This document shows positions 1-9,081 of a stretch of 64,000 bases of DNA, one piece after another; position 1 is the stretch's first letter, and each line of letters opens with the position of its first letter. Made by a program: the position numbers and the translations under genes. Source of the stretch: Paracoccus kondratievae. Its GTDB lineage: Bacteria; Pseudomonadota; Alphaproteobacteria; Rhodobacterales; Rhodobacteraceae. The stretch spans positions 345,501 to 409,500 of the forward strand of contig NZ_CP045072.1 in assembly GCF_009301415.1 (NCBI RefSeq), given 5' to 3'. The notes beneath the pieces are model-generated. The model saw nothing but the letters and a program-made list of their open reading frames with translations. It made no database searches and was not told the origin of the DNA.

Positions 1-1
1 C

Positions 2-301
2 GAGTTTCAGTTGATTCTGGAGCTGTTTCTGGACGAGGTCGAAGGGGTCATTATGCGCTTGTCGCCTCTGGATGCGCTGCGCCTGGAAACCGATCTGCAT
101 TTCCTCAAAGGCTGCGCCTGGAGCCTGGGCTTTGCGGTTTTCGGCTGTCTTTGTGACGCGGGTGAGCGTCAGGCGGCCGAAGGGCACCCGGAAAAGGTCG
201 ATGTTGAGGCCTTGCTTGCCTGTTACTCGGAATCAAAACAGGCGCTGATGGGCCGGTTTGGCGGGACACGGCGGACCTGTCAGCAAGGCGGCCGTGTCTG
301 A
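2..301 (+). CDS. Hpt-domain protein, cut off at its 5' end
   Basis: The reading frame is open to the left edge of the window, so the true start lies outside it; a TTG at 11 is the first possible start inside. The stretch [12 protein letters not shown] resembles the histidine-phosphotransfer signature HxxKG followed by a hydrophobic GF, in a short helical protein rich in Glu, Leu and Ala. Such proteins relay phosphate between a hybrid kinase and a response regulator, or serve as chemotaxis-like adaptors in the cytoplasm. No kinase or regulator is visible here. The gene converges on threonine dehydratase with only 7 bp between the two stops. Confidence 0.6.
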   Translation, partial: EFQLILELFLDEVEGVIMRLSPLDALRLETDLHFLKGCAWSLGFAVFGCLCDAGERQAAEGHPEKVDVEALLACYSESKQALMGRFGGTRRTCQQGGRV

Positions 302-308
302 GATGCGA

Positions 309-1547
309 TTAGATCAGGAATTCCGCCAGTACCGGATCACGGGTGATGTCGCGATAGCCGATCCCCGCAGCCTCCAGCCGCTCGCGCAGCCGGTCGAGGT
401 TTTCGGGGGCCGTAGTCTCGATACCGATCAGGACCGAGCCAAAGTTGCGGGCCGATTTCTTAAGATATTCAAAACGGGCGATATCGTCCTCGGGGCCGAG
501 CAACTGCAGGAAATCACGCAGCGCGCCGGGGCGCTGGGGCATACGCAGAATGAAATACTGCTTGAGTCCCGAAAATCTCTGGGCGCGCTCTTTGACCTCG
601 GGCAGGCGCTCGAAATCGAAATTCCCGCCCGAGCACAGGCAGACCACGCGTTTGCCTGCCAGATCGGGCATGTCGCGCAGCACGTCGATGGCAAGCGCCC
701 CAGCAGGTTCCAGGACGATCCCTTCGATGTTCAGCATTTCCAGCATAGTGGCGCAGATGCGGTCTTCGGGCGCGGTATGGACATCGTTCGCCGCAAAGTG
801 CGACAGGGCGCGGAAGGGCAAATCACCGATTCGCGCCACGGCGGCGCCATCGACGAAATTATCGACCGAGGGCAGGGTGACGGGCGCGCCCGATTGCAAG
901 GCCTCGCGCAGGCTCGCGCCCCCTTCTGGCTCGGCGAATTCGGCGCGGGTCCGGGGGGCCAGCTCGCCAAACAGCCGGGTGACGCCTGCGGCAAGCCCGC
1001 CGCCGCCGACCGGCAGGATGATCAGATCCGGCGCCCCGCCAAGCTGGTCCAGAAGCTCCAACCCGACTGTGGCCTGGCCCTCGATGATGTCTGCATCGTC
1101 AAAGGGCGAAAGAAAGGTCGCGCGTTGGGCGCGGGCAAAGTCCTGCGCAGCGGCCAGCGTCTGGTCGAAATAGTCGCCTGCAAGCACGATCTCGATCGCA
1201 TCGCCGCCAAAGATGCGGGTCTTGTCGATCTTTTGCTTCGGCGTGGTGACCGGCATGAAAATCGTGCCCTTGGTGCCGAAATGGCGGCAGGCATAGGCCA
1301 TGCCCTGGGCATGGTTGCCGGCGCTGGCACAGACGAAATGCCCCTTTGCCCCGCCGCTGATCTTGCGCATGGCGTTGAAGGCGCCGCGCAGTTTGTAGCT
1401 GCGCACGGGTGTCAGGTCTTCACGCTTCAGCCAGATTTCGGCCCCGTATTTGGCCGAAAGGTGGTCGTTCTTTTGCAGGGGCGTCGGCTCGAAGAGGTCG
1501 CGCAGCGCGATCTCTGCCTGGCGGACAGAGGCGGCAAAGTTTTCCAT
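309..1547 (-). CDS. ilvA: Threonine ammonia-lyase (threonine dehydratase, biosynthetic type)
   Basis: PLP enzyme that deaminates L-threonine to 2-oxobutanoate, the first committed step to isoleucine. The 412-residue product has the PLP lysine in SYKLRG (K52), SAGNHAQG at 75-82 and the phosphate-binding glycine loop VGGGGL at 180-185. The last ~85 residues form a single ACT-like regulatory domain, as in the shorter IlvA class. The frame stays open back to a TTG 36 bp upstream. The ATG is preferred because it begins [19 protein letters not shown], which fits the family N terminus; neither start has a clear Shine-Dalgarno. It is divergent from argG, with 168 bp between the start codons for both promoters. 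Confidence 0.93.
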   Translation of the reverse strand: MENFAASVRQAEIALRDLFEPTPLQKNDHLSAKYGAEIWLKREDLTPVRSYKLRGAFNAMRKISGGAKGHFVCASAGNHAQGMAYACRHFGTKGTIFMPVTTPKQKIDKTRIFGGDAIEIVLAGDYFDQTLAAAQDFARAQRATFLSPFDDADIIEGQATVGLELLDQLGGAPDLIILPVGGGGLAAGVTRLFGELAPRTRAEFAEPEGGASLREALQSGAPVTLPSVDNFVDGAAVARIGDLPFRALSHFAANDVHTAPEDRICATMLEMLNIEGIVLEPAGALAIDVLRDMPDLAGKRVVCLCSGGNFDFERLPEVKERAQRFSGLKQYFILRMPQRPGALRDFLQLLGPEDDIARFEYLKKSARNFGSVLIGIETTAPENLDRLRERLEAAGIGYRDITRDPVLAEFLI

Positions 1548-1715
1548 GAATTCGCGAATGACCCGTTTTTTCCCGATTGGCAAGAGAGAACAGGGGCTGA
1601 TAGCCCTATCAAAACGGGTACGATGGCACGGGTAAAGGGCGTTTTGTCGTGCTCCTCTTGTGACACACCGCGAATGATCCTATTCCCTGCCGAAATTCCA
1701 TTGGGGGTTATCTGC

Positions 1716-2942
1716 ATGTCCGACGCGCCGAAGAAAGTCGTCCTTGCCTATTCGGGTGGGCTCGACACCTCGATCATCCTGAAATGGCTGCAGACCGAAT
1801 ACGGCTGCGAGGTCATCACTTTTACCGCCGACCTTGGCCAGGGCGAAGAGCTGGAGCCGGCGCGCCAAAAGGCCGAGTTGCTGGGCATCAAGCCGGAAAA
1901 CATCCATATTGTCGATGTGCGCGAAGAATTCGTGCGCGACTTTGTTTTCCCGATGTTCCGCGCCAACGCGGTCTACGAGGGGCTGTATCTGCTGGGCACC
2001 TCGATTGCGCGCCCGCTGATTTCGAAACATCTGGTCGATATCGCGCACCGTCACGGTGCAGATGCCGTCGCCCATGGCGCGACAGGTAAAGGCAACGACC
2101 AGGTGCGGTTCGAACTGTCCGCCTATGCGCTTGACCCCTCGATCAAGGTGATCGCGCCGTGGCGGGAATGGGACCTGACCTCGCGTACCAAGCTGATCGA
2201 ATTCGCCGAGGCGAACCAGATCCCGATTGCCAAGGACAAACGCGGCGAGGCCCCGTTCAGCGTCGATGCCAACCTGCTGCACACCAGCAGCGAGGGCAAA
2301 GCGCTTGAAAACCCGGCCGAGGAGGCGCCCGATTACGTCTATCAGCGCACGGTCAGCCCCGAGGACGCACCCGACCAGCCCGAATATATCGAGATCGGCT
2401 TTGAGCGTGGCGATGCCGTGTCGATCAATGGCGAGGCACTGTCGCCCGCCACCCTGCTGACCCGGCTGAACGAATACGGCCGCACGCATGGTATCGGCCG
2501 GCTCGACTTTGTCGAGAACCGCTTTGTCGGGATGAAGTCGCGTGGCATTTACGAAACCCCCGGCGGCACGATCCTGCTAGAGGCCCATCGCGGTATCGAA
2601 CAGATCACGCTGGACAGCGGCGCGGGCCACCTCAAGGACTCGATCATGCCGCGCTATGCCGAGCTGATCTATAACGGTTTCTGGTTCAGCCCCGAGCGTG
2701 AGATGCTGCAGGCGCTGATCGACAAAAGTCAGGAACATGTGACCGGCACCGTGCGGCTCAAACTCTATAAGGGCAGCGTTCATACGGTTGGCCGCTGGTC
2801 GGATCACTCGCTTTATAGCGAACGTCACGTCACCTTCGAGGATGACGCCGGCGCATACGATCAGAAAGATGCGGCGGGCTTTATCCGGTTGAACGCGCTG
2901 CGGCTCAAGCTGGTCGCGAACCGGAACGCGCGGTTCAAGTAA
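1716..2942 (+). CDS. argG: Argininosuccinate synthase
   Basis: ATP-dependent ligase joining citrulline and aspartate to argininosuccinate in arginine synthesis (cytoplasm). The 408-residue protein has the usual family length. It carries the N-type ATP pyrophosphatase loop AYSGGLDTS at 11-19, and [13 protein letters not shown], typical of the citrulline/aspartate site, near residue 120. The frame continues far upstream without a stop, but that part is antisense to ilvA. The ATG after GGGGGTTATCTGC gives the correct family N terminus. A strong hairpin follows the stop, so the gene is probably transcribed alone. Confidence 0.97.
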   Translation: MSDAPKKVVLAYSGGLDTSIILKWLQTEYGCEVITFTADLGQGEELEPARQKAELLGIKPENIHIVDVREEFVRDFVFPMFRANAVYEGLYLLGTSIARPLISKHLVDIAHRHGADAVAHGATGKGNDQVRFELSAYALDPSIKVIAPWREWDLTSRTKLIEFAEANQIPIAKDKRGEAPFSVDANLLHTSSEGKALENPAEEAPDYVYQRTVSPEDAPDQPEYIEIGFERGDAVSINGEALSPATLLTRLNEYGRTHGIGRLDFVENRFVGMKSRGIYETPGGTILLEAHRGIEQITLDSGAGHLKDSIMPRYAELIYNGFWFSPEREMLQALIDKSQEHVTGTVRLKLYKGSVHTVGRWSDHSLYSERHVTFEDDAGAYDQKDAAGFIRLNALRLKLVANRNARFK

Positions 2943-2963
2943 CCGCAGCCAGATCCTTACCTC

Positions 2964-2991
2964 AAAGGCCGCGGACAAACCCGCGGCCTTT
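2964..2991 (+). terminator. Hairpin terminator after argG
   Basis: Perfect 11-bp inverted repeat (AAAGGCCGCGG / CCGCGGCCTTT) with a 6-nt loop, 21 bp after the argG stop. The right arm ends in TTT, a short but typical high-GC terminator tail. Confidence 0.85.
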
Positions 2992-3058
2992 CATATGCTG
3001 GAACCTCGCCACTCCTGAAACGTTTGCCCCCAGCCAACGGTTCAGGGAGGAGCTTGCG

Positions 3059-3538
3059 ATGACCGTACCCAAGAACACCGTCTGCATCTGGTATGACAAG
3101 GACGCAGAAGAGGCCGCCCGCTTTTACGCCGAAACCTTTCCCGACAGCGCTGTCACCGCAATTCGACGGGCGCCAAGTGACTACCCCTCAGGCAAGGCAG
3201 GCGATGTGCTGGTAGTGGAATTCACCGTCGCGGGCATTCCCTGTATCGGGCTGAATGGCGGTCCGGTCTTTCAGCATAGTGAGGCATTCTCGTTCCAGAT
3301 CGCGACCGAGGATCAGGCGGAAACCGACCGTTACTGGGACGCGATCGTCGGCAACGGCGGCCAGGAAAGCGCCTGTGGCTGGTGCAAGGACAAATGGGGC
3401 ATCTCGTGGCAGATTACTCCCCGAGTGCTGACCGAGGCACTTGCCGTCGGAGGGGATGAGGCGAAGCGCGCATTCGAGGCGATGATGCAGATGACCCGCA
3501 TCGACGTCGCGGGCATCGAGGCGGCGCGGCGCAGCTGA
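3059..3538 (+). CDS. VOC-superfamily protein (PhnB / 3-demethylubiquinone methyltransferase-like domain)
   Basis: A 159-residue single-domain protein with the N terminus (NTVCIWYDKDAEEAARFYAE) and the C-terminal WCKDKWGISWQITP block typical of PhnB-like members of the glyoxalase/vicinal-oxygen-chelate superfamily. Several members are annotated as 3-demethylubiquinone-9 3-methyltransferase from domain naming alone, and nothing here supports that activity. Substrate and metal are unknown. The start is well supported by AGGGAGGAG 6 bp before the ATG. It is followed at 42 bp by mog on the same strand; no functional link is evident. Confidence 0.85.
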   Translation: MTVPKNTVCIWYDKDAEEAARFYAETFPDSAVTAIRRAPSDYPSGKAGDVLVVEFTVAGIPCIGLNGGPVFQHSEAFSFQIATEDQAETDRYWDAIVGNGGQESACGWCKDKWGISWQITPRVLTEALAVGGDEAKRAFEAMMQMTRIDVAGIEAARRS

Positions 3539-3580
3539 GATCCGCTTTTCTTCGGACGCGGGCTGGGCCAAGATATCGCC

Positions 3581-4129
3581 ATGACCCAAAGTTCCGCCAT
3601 CCGCCCCGCCCATATTGCCATTGTCACCGTCTCGGACCGCGCCTCTCGCGGGGAATATGAGGACAAAGGCGGGCCTGGGGCCGAGGATTGGCTGCGCGCG
3701 ACCATCACCTCGCCCATGATCGTCAGCCGCCGCATCATCCCCGACGGGCGCGAAACGGTCGCCGACTGTTTGCGTGACCTTGCCGATCATCAGGGCGCCG
3801 ATCTCATTCTGATCACCGGCGGCACCGGCCCCGCCCCGCGCGACCAGACGCCCGAGGCTGTCGCAGATGTGATTGAAAAGGAGCTGCCGGGTTTTGGCGA
3901 AGAGATGCGCCGCGCCAGCCTGCGCGAGGTTCCGACCGCCATCCTGTCGCGCCAGACTGCCGGCATCCGGGGGGCTTCGTTGCTTATAACGCTACCGGGC
4001 AAACCCTCAGCCATCGCCACCTGCCTCGATGCGGTTTTCGCAGCAGTGCCCTATTGCCTTGACCTGATCGGCGCTGCCTGGATCGAAACCGACCCGGCGT
4101 ACATCAAGGCGTTTCGGCCAAAGAAATAG
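3581..4129 (+). CDS. mog: Molybdopterin adenylyltransferase, MogA/MoaB family
   Basis: Molybdenum cofactor enzyme that adenylates molybdopterin before metal insertion. The 182-residue protein has the MoCF-binding fold signatures: IVTVSDRASRGEYEDKGGPG at 14-33 and TGGTGPAPRDQTPEA at 79-93. The GGPG and C-terminal LPGKPSA blocks fit Mog better than MoaB, but the two are hard to separate by sequence alone. Its 3' end overlaps the convergent frcK by 26 bp. No other moa or moe gene lies in the window. Confidence 0.9.
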   Translation: MTQSSAIRPAHIAIVTVSDRASRGEYEDKGGPGAEDWLRATITSPMIVSRRIIPDGRETVADCLRDLADHQGADLILITGGTGPAPRDQTPEAVADVIEKELPGFGEEMRRASLREVPTAILSRQTAGIRGASLLITLPGKPSAIATCLDAVFAAVPYCLDLIGAAWIETDPAYIKAFRPKK

Positions 4130-4718
4130 ACTCTGGCTGCACAACCAGATCGGCCGTCATAGATTCGCGCAGCACCACCTCGGCATTGCCCAGGTCGTTT
4201 TCCAGATGCGCCGTCACTTCGGCCGGCGAACGACTCAGCCCCTGCCAGCGCGCGGTCAGGCGGCGGCGCAACTCGTCCTGGGGCACATCCAGCATCACCG
4301 ACAGATCCCAAAGTCCGGCCAGCTGTCGCCATGGCACGCGATCAAGCAGCAGGTAATTGCCCTCGACCACGATCAGCCGGGTTTCCGCTTCGACCCGCCC
4401 GGCACCGGCAATGGCCAGATCCCGCTCGCGGTCGAAAAGCGGGTAGATCACCTCGCCCCCGGTTTTCAGGCGCTCGATCAGCTTGACGAAACCGGCGGCG
4501 TCAAATGTCTCGGGCGCGCCCTTGCAGCTGCGTAAGCCATCCCGGTCCAACAGCCGATTGTCCAGGTGAAACCCGTCCATCGGAACCAGAACCGCGCCGG
4601 ATAGTCTCGCAACCAGCTGCGCGGCCAGTGTCGACTTCCCCGAACCCGGCGCGCCTGCAATCGCGACCACCCGCCGACCGGGGCCCAACTGTGCAATCCG
4701 ATCCAGTATTTCTTCCAT
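4104..4718 (-). CDS. frcK: P-loop sugar/nucleoside kinase of the fructose operon
   Basis: Cytoplasmic 204-residue kinase of the uridine/pantothenate kinase-like group, with a Walker A motif (GAPGSGKS, 22-29) and a VVEGNYLLL Walker B region. It is the last gene of frcBCAK, matching the Sinorhizobium meliloti operon in which the kinase gene follows the transporter. Whether FrcK phosphorylates fructose itself or a related compound is not settled by sequence. The ATG is chosen because translation from it begins right before the kinase domain. That ATG lies inside an interspersed repeat and has no obvious Shine-Dalgarno, so expression may depend on the upstream genes. The end overlaps mog. Confidence 0.82.
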   Translation of the reverse strand: MEEILDRIAQLGPGRRVVAIAGAPGSGKSTLAAQLVARLSGAVLVPMDGFHLDNRLLDRDGLRSCKGAPETFDAAGFVKLIERLKTGGEVIYPLFDRERDLAIAGAGRVEAETRLIVVEGNYLLLDRVPWRQLAGLWDLSVMLDVPQDELRRRLTARWQGLSRSPAEVTAHLENDLGNAEVVLRESMTADLVVQPESISLAETP

Positions 4719-4767
4719 GCAAAAATATCCCGGGGGGAGTCCAAAGGACGGGGGGCAGAGCCCCCCG
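4711..4767. repeat. Interspersed hairpin repeat, copy A (frcA-frcK junction)
   Basis: Contains the family core AAATATCCCGGGGGGA, a small hairpin GTCC-AAA-GGAC, then the hairpin CGGGGGGC-AGA-GCCCCCCG. It fills nearly all of the gap between frcA and frcK and runs into the first codons of frcK: the family end CACGAAAGAA appears here as CATGGAAGAA, creating the ATG. Compare the copies near 35.15, 46.5 and 53.2 kb. Confidence 0.75.
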
Positions 4768-4779
4768 CGACCACGCAAC

Positions 4780-5562
4780 TCAGGCTGCCGTTGCCGCCTC
4801 GTCCGGTACCTTGGCGCCGGTCATAAAGGCAACTGCATCCGACATCGAATAATCCTGCGGCCGGATCACGCACAGCCGTCGGCCCAGCCGGTGAATGTGG
4901 ATGCGGTCCGCGACCTCAAAGACATGCGGCATATTGTGGCTGATCAGGATGATCGGGATGCCGCGCGCGCGCACGTCGCGGATCAGCTCCAGCACGCGGC
5001 GGCTTTCCTTGACCCCCAGCGCTGCTGTCGGTTCGTCAAGGATCACCACTTTCGAACCAAACGCCGCGGCCCGGGCCACCGCGACGCCCTGACGCTGGCC
5101 CCCCGACAACGTCTCGACCGCCTGATTGATGTTCTGGATGGTCATCAACCCCAGTTCATTCAACTTTTCGCGGGCGAATTTTTCCATGGCCGGACGGTCA
5201 AGCTTGCGAAACCACTTGCCCATGATGCCGGGTTTGCGCAGTTCACGCCCCATGAACATGTTGTCTGCGATGGACAGGGCAGGGGACATGGCCAACGTCT
5301 GATAGACGCATTCGATCCCTGACGCCCGCGCATCCAGCGGGCTTGCGAACCGGACCTGCCGTCCCTCCAGCATGATCTCGCCTTCATCGGGCTGGATCGC
5401 CCCTGACAGGGCCTTGATGAGTGAGGATTTGCCCGCGCCGTTATCGCCGATGACAGCCAGAATCTCGCCCGGCATCAGGTCAAAGTCGCAGTGGTCCAGC
5501 GCAGTGACCTTGCCATAGCGCTTGACGAGGCCGCGCGCCTTCAAAAGCGGTTCCCGGGTCAT
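4780..5562 (-). CDS. frcA: Fructose ABC transporter, ATP-binding protein
   Basis: Single ABC domain (260 residues) powering CUT2-type sugar import. Walker A GDNGAGKSS near 41-49, the signature LSGGQRQGVAVARA and Walker B VVILDEPTAALG are present. Unlike most CUT2 ATPases (RbsA, XylG), which fuse two ABC domains in ~500 residues, FrcA has one, and this protein agrees. The ATG is chosen because it overlaps the frcC stop as ATGA and has AGAAAGG about 8 bp upstream inside frcC, implying translational coupling. An in-frame ATG 21 bp further upstream is less likely. Confidence 0.92.
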   Translation of the reverse strand: MTREPLLKARGLVKRYGKVTALDHCDFDLMPGEILAVIGDNGAGKSSLIKALSGAIQPDEGEIMLEGRQVRFASPLDARASGIECVYQTLAMSPALSIADNMFMGRELRKPGIMGKWFRKLDRPAMEKFAREKLNELGLMTIQNINQAVETLSGGQRQGVAVARAAAFGSKVVILDEPTAALGVKESRRVLELIRDVRARGIPIILISHNMPHVFEVADRIHIHRLGRRLCVIRPQDYSMSDAVAFMTGAKVPDEAATAA

Positions 5563-6632
5563 GCCGATGCCTTTCTGATCCATTGATCCACCGCCACGGC
5601 GATGATGATGAGCATGCCGATAAGGAAAAAGGTCCATTGCGGGTCAGTGCCGACCATCTTCAGCCCCATCTCAAAGACGCCGACGATCAGCGCGCCAAAG
5701 AACATGCCGACGATCGAACCGCGCCCGCCAAAGAGGCTGATCCCGCCGATCACCACGGCAGTAATCGACTGGATATTGCCTAACTGCCCGGTCGAGGCCG
5801 AGGGTGAGACCGAGCCGAACCGGCCGATCATTACCCAGCCGGCGATGGCGCAGAACAGCCCGGCCAGCGCATAGACCTGAATAAGCACGCGACGGGTTCG
5901 TACGCCGGCCAGCTCGGCCGCTTCGGGATCATCTCCCACGGCATAGACATGTCGGCCCCAGGCTGTGTGGCGCAGCACATAGGCAAGTAGCGCGACCAGC
6001 GCGATCATCAGAAAGACGGCGTAGAGGATCTTCACCCCGCCGGGTTGGATCGAATAGCCCCAGAATTGCAGGGCCGGTGCCTCGGCCGCGATTTCCGATG
6101 AACGGATCGTCTCATTGGCGGAATAGATATAGTTCGCCGCCAGAATGATCTGCCAGGTGCCGAGTGTCACGATAAAGGGCGGCAGTTTGACCCGTGCGAC
6201 CAGCCAGCCGTTGGCAAAGCCCATCGCCGTCCCCGCTGCAAGCCCCAGTGCGATCGAAAGTGGCGCCGGGATGCCATAGCGAAAGGTGAACTGTCCCATC
6301 AGCACCGATGAAAAGACGGCGATCGCCCCGACCGACAGGTCAATCCCGGCAGTCAGTACCACCAGTGACTGGGCGCAGCCCAGAATACCGACGATGACAA
6401 GTTGCTGCAGGATCGTGGACAGTGTGACGGCCCTGAAGAAGTTTTCCTCCTTCAGGCCAAAGATGATGATCGCCGCGATCAGCACGATCATCGGCACAGC
6501 CGAGGGTGTCATATGCAGCCAGTGCTGCAGGCGCTTCAGGGCGGATTTTGGTTCGTGAAATTCGGCAACCTTGTCCGAGGCGCCGCGCAGGCCCTCCTCG
6601 TAGCTGGCGGCCGTCTTGGTGTCGGATGACAT
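5559..6632 (-). CDS. frcC: Fructose ABC transporter, permease
   Basis: Inner-membrane permease of the CUT2/RbsC family, 357 residues. A cytoplasmic N-terminal tail of ~45 residues precedes about ten hydrophobic segments. GIDLSVGAIAVFSSVL and NGWLVARVKLPPFIVTLGTW are hallmark permease segments that contact the ATPase and form the sugar path. It lies between frcB (101-bp gap with a hairpin) and frcA (ATGA overlap). Confidence 0.93.
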   Translation of the reverse strand: MSSDTKTAASYEEGLRGASDKVAEFHEPKSALKRLQHWLHMTPSAVPMIVLIAAIIIFGLKEENFFRAVTLSTILQQLVIVGILGCAQSLVVLTAGIDLSVGAIAVFSSVLMGQFTFRYGIPAPLSIALGLAAGTAMGFANGWLVARVKLPPFIVTLGTWQIILAANYIYSANETIRSSEIAAEAPALQFWGYSIQPGGVKILYAVFLMIALVALLAYVLRHTAWGRHVYAVGDDPEAAELAGVRTRRVLIQVYALAGLFCAIAGWVMIGRFGSVSPSASTGQLGNIQSITAVVIGGISLFGGRGSIVGMFFGALIVGVFEMGLKMVGTDPQWTFFLIGMLIIIAVAVDQWIRKASA

Positions 6633-6693
6633 GGACGGTCTTCTCCCTTGAAGGACGCCACCCCCCGCGGCGCCCGCTGCCTGTGATCGGGCA

Positions 6694-6711
6694 GGGCGCG
6701 CCTTCGCGCCC
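6694..6711 (-). terminator. Intercistronic hairpin between frcB and frcC
   Basis: Perfect 7-bp GC stem (GGGCGCG / CGCGCCC) with a 4-nt loop in the frcB-frcC gap and no T-run. In binding-protein operons such hairpins often act as partial terminators or mRNA stabilisers, giving more binding protein than permease. That role is inferred from position. Confidence 0.5.
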
Positions 6712-6733
6712 CGCCCCGCGGTTCAGCCGGGCA

Positions 6734-7753
6734 TCAGCCCCAGCAAAGCTCGGTGCCCTTGGTGCTGTCGATGGATTCGATGCCCTCGGCCGGCTTGTCG
6801 GTGACAAGCTGCACGCCGGTATCGACGAAATCCTTGCCTTCGGTCGGTGCGGGGCGGGTGCCATCTTTCGCAAAGGCGGCAATTGCCTCGATCCCTTTCG
6901 ACGCCATATCCAGCGGATATTGCTGCGACGTGGCGCCGATTACCCCGTCTTTGACGTTCTGCACGCCGGGGCAGCCGCCATCGACAGATACGATCAGCAC
7001 ATCCTTTTCGCGACCAATGGCCTTCAGCGCCTCATAGGCCCCGGCGGCGGCCGGTTCGTTGATGGTATAGACCAGATTGATGTCGGGATCCTTGGCCAGC
7101 AAGGTCTCCATTGCCTTCAGCCCGCCTTCTTCGTTGCCCGAGGTGACCTCATGACCGACGATGCGCGGATCGGTCTCATCGCCCCATTTGTTCGGGTCGC
7201 CCAGTTCAATGCCAAAACCTTGCAGGAAGCCCTGATCGCGCAGCACATCGACCGAGGGCTGCGAGATGCCCAGATCCAGCATGGCGATCCTGGCCTCGGC
7301 GGCCTTGTCGCCCAGCGTTGCCTTTGCCCACTGGCCGATCAGCTCACCCGCCTTGAAGTTGTCGGTGGCAAAGGTCGCATCCGCCGCGTCGATCGGGTCG
7401 AGCGGTGTGTCCAGTGCGATGACCAACAGGCCCGCATCCCGCGCCGCCTTGACGGAATCGACGATTGCCTTGGTGTCCGAAGCGGTGATCAGGATGCCCC
7501 TGGCGCCGTCGGCGATACAGGCTTCGACCGCCGCGACCTGGCTTTCGTGGTCGCCGTCAATGCGTCCGGCATAGGATTTCAGCTCGATCCCAAGTTCGGC
7601 CGCCTTGGCTTGGGCACCCTCTTTCATTTTGACGAAGAAGGGGTTGGTGTCGGTCTTGGTGATCAGGCAGGCGCTTTCCGCCTGCGCCATACCCGCCAGC
7701 AGGGTCAGTGCCGTGCCCGCCAGCGCTGCACGCAGCAATCCAGTCTTGGTCAT
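6734..7753 (-). CDS. frcB: Fructose ABC transporter, periplasmic substrate-binding protein
   Basis: 339-residue periplasmic binding protein of the RbsB/peripla_BP_4 fold. It has a Sec signal peptide (positive N terminus, hydrophobic run, cleavage after AQA near residue 25). The mature part begins with [20 protein letters not shown], the typical first strand and helix of ribose/fructose-type binding proteins. A strong Shine-Dalgarno AGGAGGAA precedes the ATG. It is first in frcBCAK and is transcribed away from the ROK regulator. Fructose specificity is inferred from the operon match with frcBCAK, including the kinase and the single-domain ATPase. Confidence 0.92.
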   Translation of the reverse strand: MTKTGLLRAALAGTALTLLAGMAQAESACLITKTDTNPFFVKMKEGAQAKAAELGIELKSYAGRIDGDHESQVAAVEACIADGARGILITASDTKAIVDSVKAARDAGLLVIALDTPLDPIDAADATFATDNFKAGELIGQWAKATLGDKAAEARIAMLDLGISQPSVDVLRDQGFLQGFGIELGDPNKWGDETDPRIVGHEVTSGNEEGGLKAMETLLAKDPDINLVYTINEPAAAGAYEALKAIGREKDVLIVSVDGGCPGVQNVKDGVIGATSQQYPLDMASKGIEAIAAFAKDGTRPAPTEGKDFVDTGVQLVTDKPAEGIESIDSTKGTELCWG

Positions 7754-7820
7754 GTGGTTTTCCTCCTCTCGGCCATAGGGGCCGCCATTGCCTGCGGAAG
7801 GCTGCCGAACAAAAGGTGGC

Positions 7821-7850
7821 TTGTCAATAAATCAATTTCGTTGATTTATA
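7821..7850. promoter_or_regulatory. Candidate FrcR operator with overlapping divergent promoters
   Basis: Perfect palindrome with 9-bp arms, ATAAATCAA and TTGATTTAT, and a 5-bp spacer, an AT-rich island in GC-rich DNA. On the + strand TTGTCA (7821-7826) and TTTATA (7845-7850) form an 18-bp-spaced promoter-like pair for the regulator gene. On the - strand TTGACA (7822-7827) could be the -35 of frcB. A repressor bound here would block both promoters. Binding by the adjacent ROK protein is inferred. Confidence 0.7.
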
Positions 7851-7869
7851 GGGTGAGAGGAGAAAAGCC

Positions 7870-9063
7870 ATGCCCACGACCATGCCAGCCGGATCGACCC
7901 CCCAAGGGGTGCGGGGCCAGAATGAGCGCCTGATTCTGTGGTTGATCCGCCGCAATGGCCCGATGCCGCGCGCCGCGCTTGCGCAGGCAATGGGCCTGTC
8001 GGCACAGGCCGTCTCAAACATCACGCGTGAGTTGATCGCTGCGGGTCTCTTGGACGCAGGGGGCGAGCGGCGGCGCGGCAAGGTCGGTCAGCCGCTGTTG
8101 CCGCTGGCACTTGCGCCCGAGGGGGCGCTGTTTCTGGGTCTCAAGGTCGGGCGCAGGCTGGCCGAGCTGGTGCTGGTCGATTTTGCAGGGCAGATCAGAC
8201 AGATGCGGGTGCTGCCTCATGCCTTTCCCCATCCTGACGCGATCCGCGACTTTGCCATCGCCAGCGCGGGCGAGATTCTTGCCGGGCTAACCGAGGCGCA
8301 GCGTGCGCGTCTGTCGGGCATGGGCATCGCAAGCCCCTTTTATCTGTGGGATTGGGCGAGAGAGATGGAGCCCTGGCGCGGCCGCGACCTGCGCGCCGAG
8401 CTGGCCGAAGTGCTGGACATGCCGGTCTGGCTGGAAAACGACGGCTCCTGTGCCTGCGGGGCCGAGATGATGTTCGGGACGGCCGAGCTGCCCGAAAATT
8501 TCCTGTATTTCTACATTGCCCATTTTGCCGGGGGCGGCGTCGTGCTGGACGGGCGCTTGCGGCTTGGGCCGTCGCGCAATGCAGGGGCAATGGGTTCATT
8601 TCCGGTACCGGGCGGGCGCCAGGTGCTGGATGTGGCCTCGGTTTCGGTGCTTGAGGCGGCGCTGGGCCATGACCTGCCGCTGGATGACGCGGCATGGGAC
8701 CTGCCGCCTGATATCCTGTGTGAATGGCTGGACAAATCGGCACAGGTGCTGTCCCATGCAGCCTTAGGAGCGGTGGCCGCTCTGGACTTTCCGCTGGTGG
8801 TGATCGACGGTGCAATGCCGGACAAATTGCGCGCTGCGCTGGTCGAGGCGACCTCCGCCAGTCTGGCCCGGATGCGTCACCACGGCGTGACCTTGCCCGA
8901 GGTACGCGCCGGAACCCTAGGCCGCAGTGCCCGTGCATTGGGCGCTGCTGCTTTGCCGCTGGGGGCGGGGTTCATGCCGGGCGGCACCTTCTCTGCCCCC
9001 CGTCCGGGCCGGATCGGGCAGGAAACCCAGGGGGCGCCTTTGCGTTCCCCCGATGACAGGTGA
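7870..9063 (+). CDS. frcR: ROK-family transcriptional regulator of the fructose operon
   Basis: 397 residues: an N-terminal winged helix-turn-helix (ALAQAMGLSAQAVSNITREL, 37-56) followed by an ROK sugar-sensing domain. Family members of this type repress sugar-uptake operons until the sugar binds. The domain keeps WLENDGSCACGAEMMFG but lacks an obvious zinc CxCGxxGCxE motif, as is common in non-kinase ROK regulators. A GAGAGGAG Shine-Dalgarno precedes the ATG, and a perfect palindrome lies just upstream between this gene and frcB. The role as frc regulator is inferred from position. Confidence 0.86.
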   Translation: MPTTMPAGSTPQGVRGQNERLILWLIRRNGPMPRAALAQAMGLSAQAVSNITRELIAAGLLDAGGERRRGKVGQPLLPLALAPEGALFLGLKVGRRLAELVLVDFAGQIRQMRVLPHAFPHPDAIRDFAIASAGEILAGLTEAQRARLSGMGIASPFYLWDWAREMEPWRGRDLRAELAEVLDMPVWLENDGSCACGAEMMFGTAELPENFLYFYIAHFAGGGVVLDGRLRLGPSRNAGAMGSFPVPGGRQVLDVASVSVLEAALGHDLPLDDAAWDLPPDILCEWLDKSAQVLSHAALGAVAALDFPLVVIDGAMPDKLRAALVEATSASLARMRHHGVTLPEVRAGTLGRSARALGAAALPLGAGFMPGGTFSAPRPGRIGQETQGAPLRSPDDR

Positions 9064-9081
9064 AGAAAGGATGACCCGGCC

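Noticed and set aside
258..1715. Long + strand reading frame in front of argG
   Set aside because: It is antisense to ilvA, which has clear family motifs; ArgG starts at 1716 with its normal N terminus.
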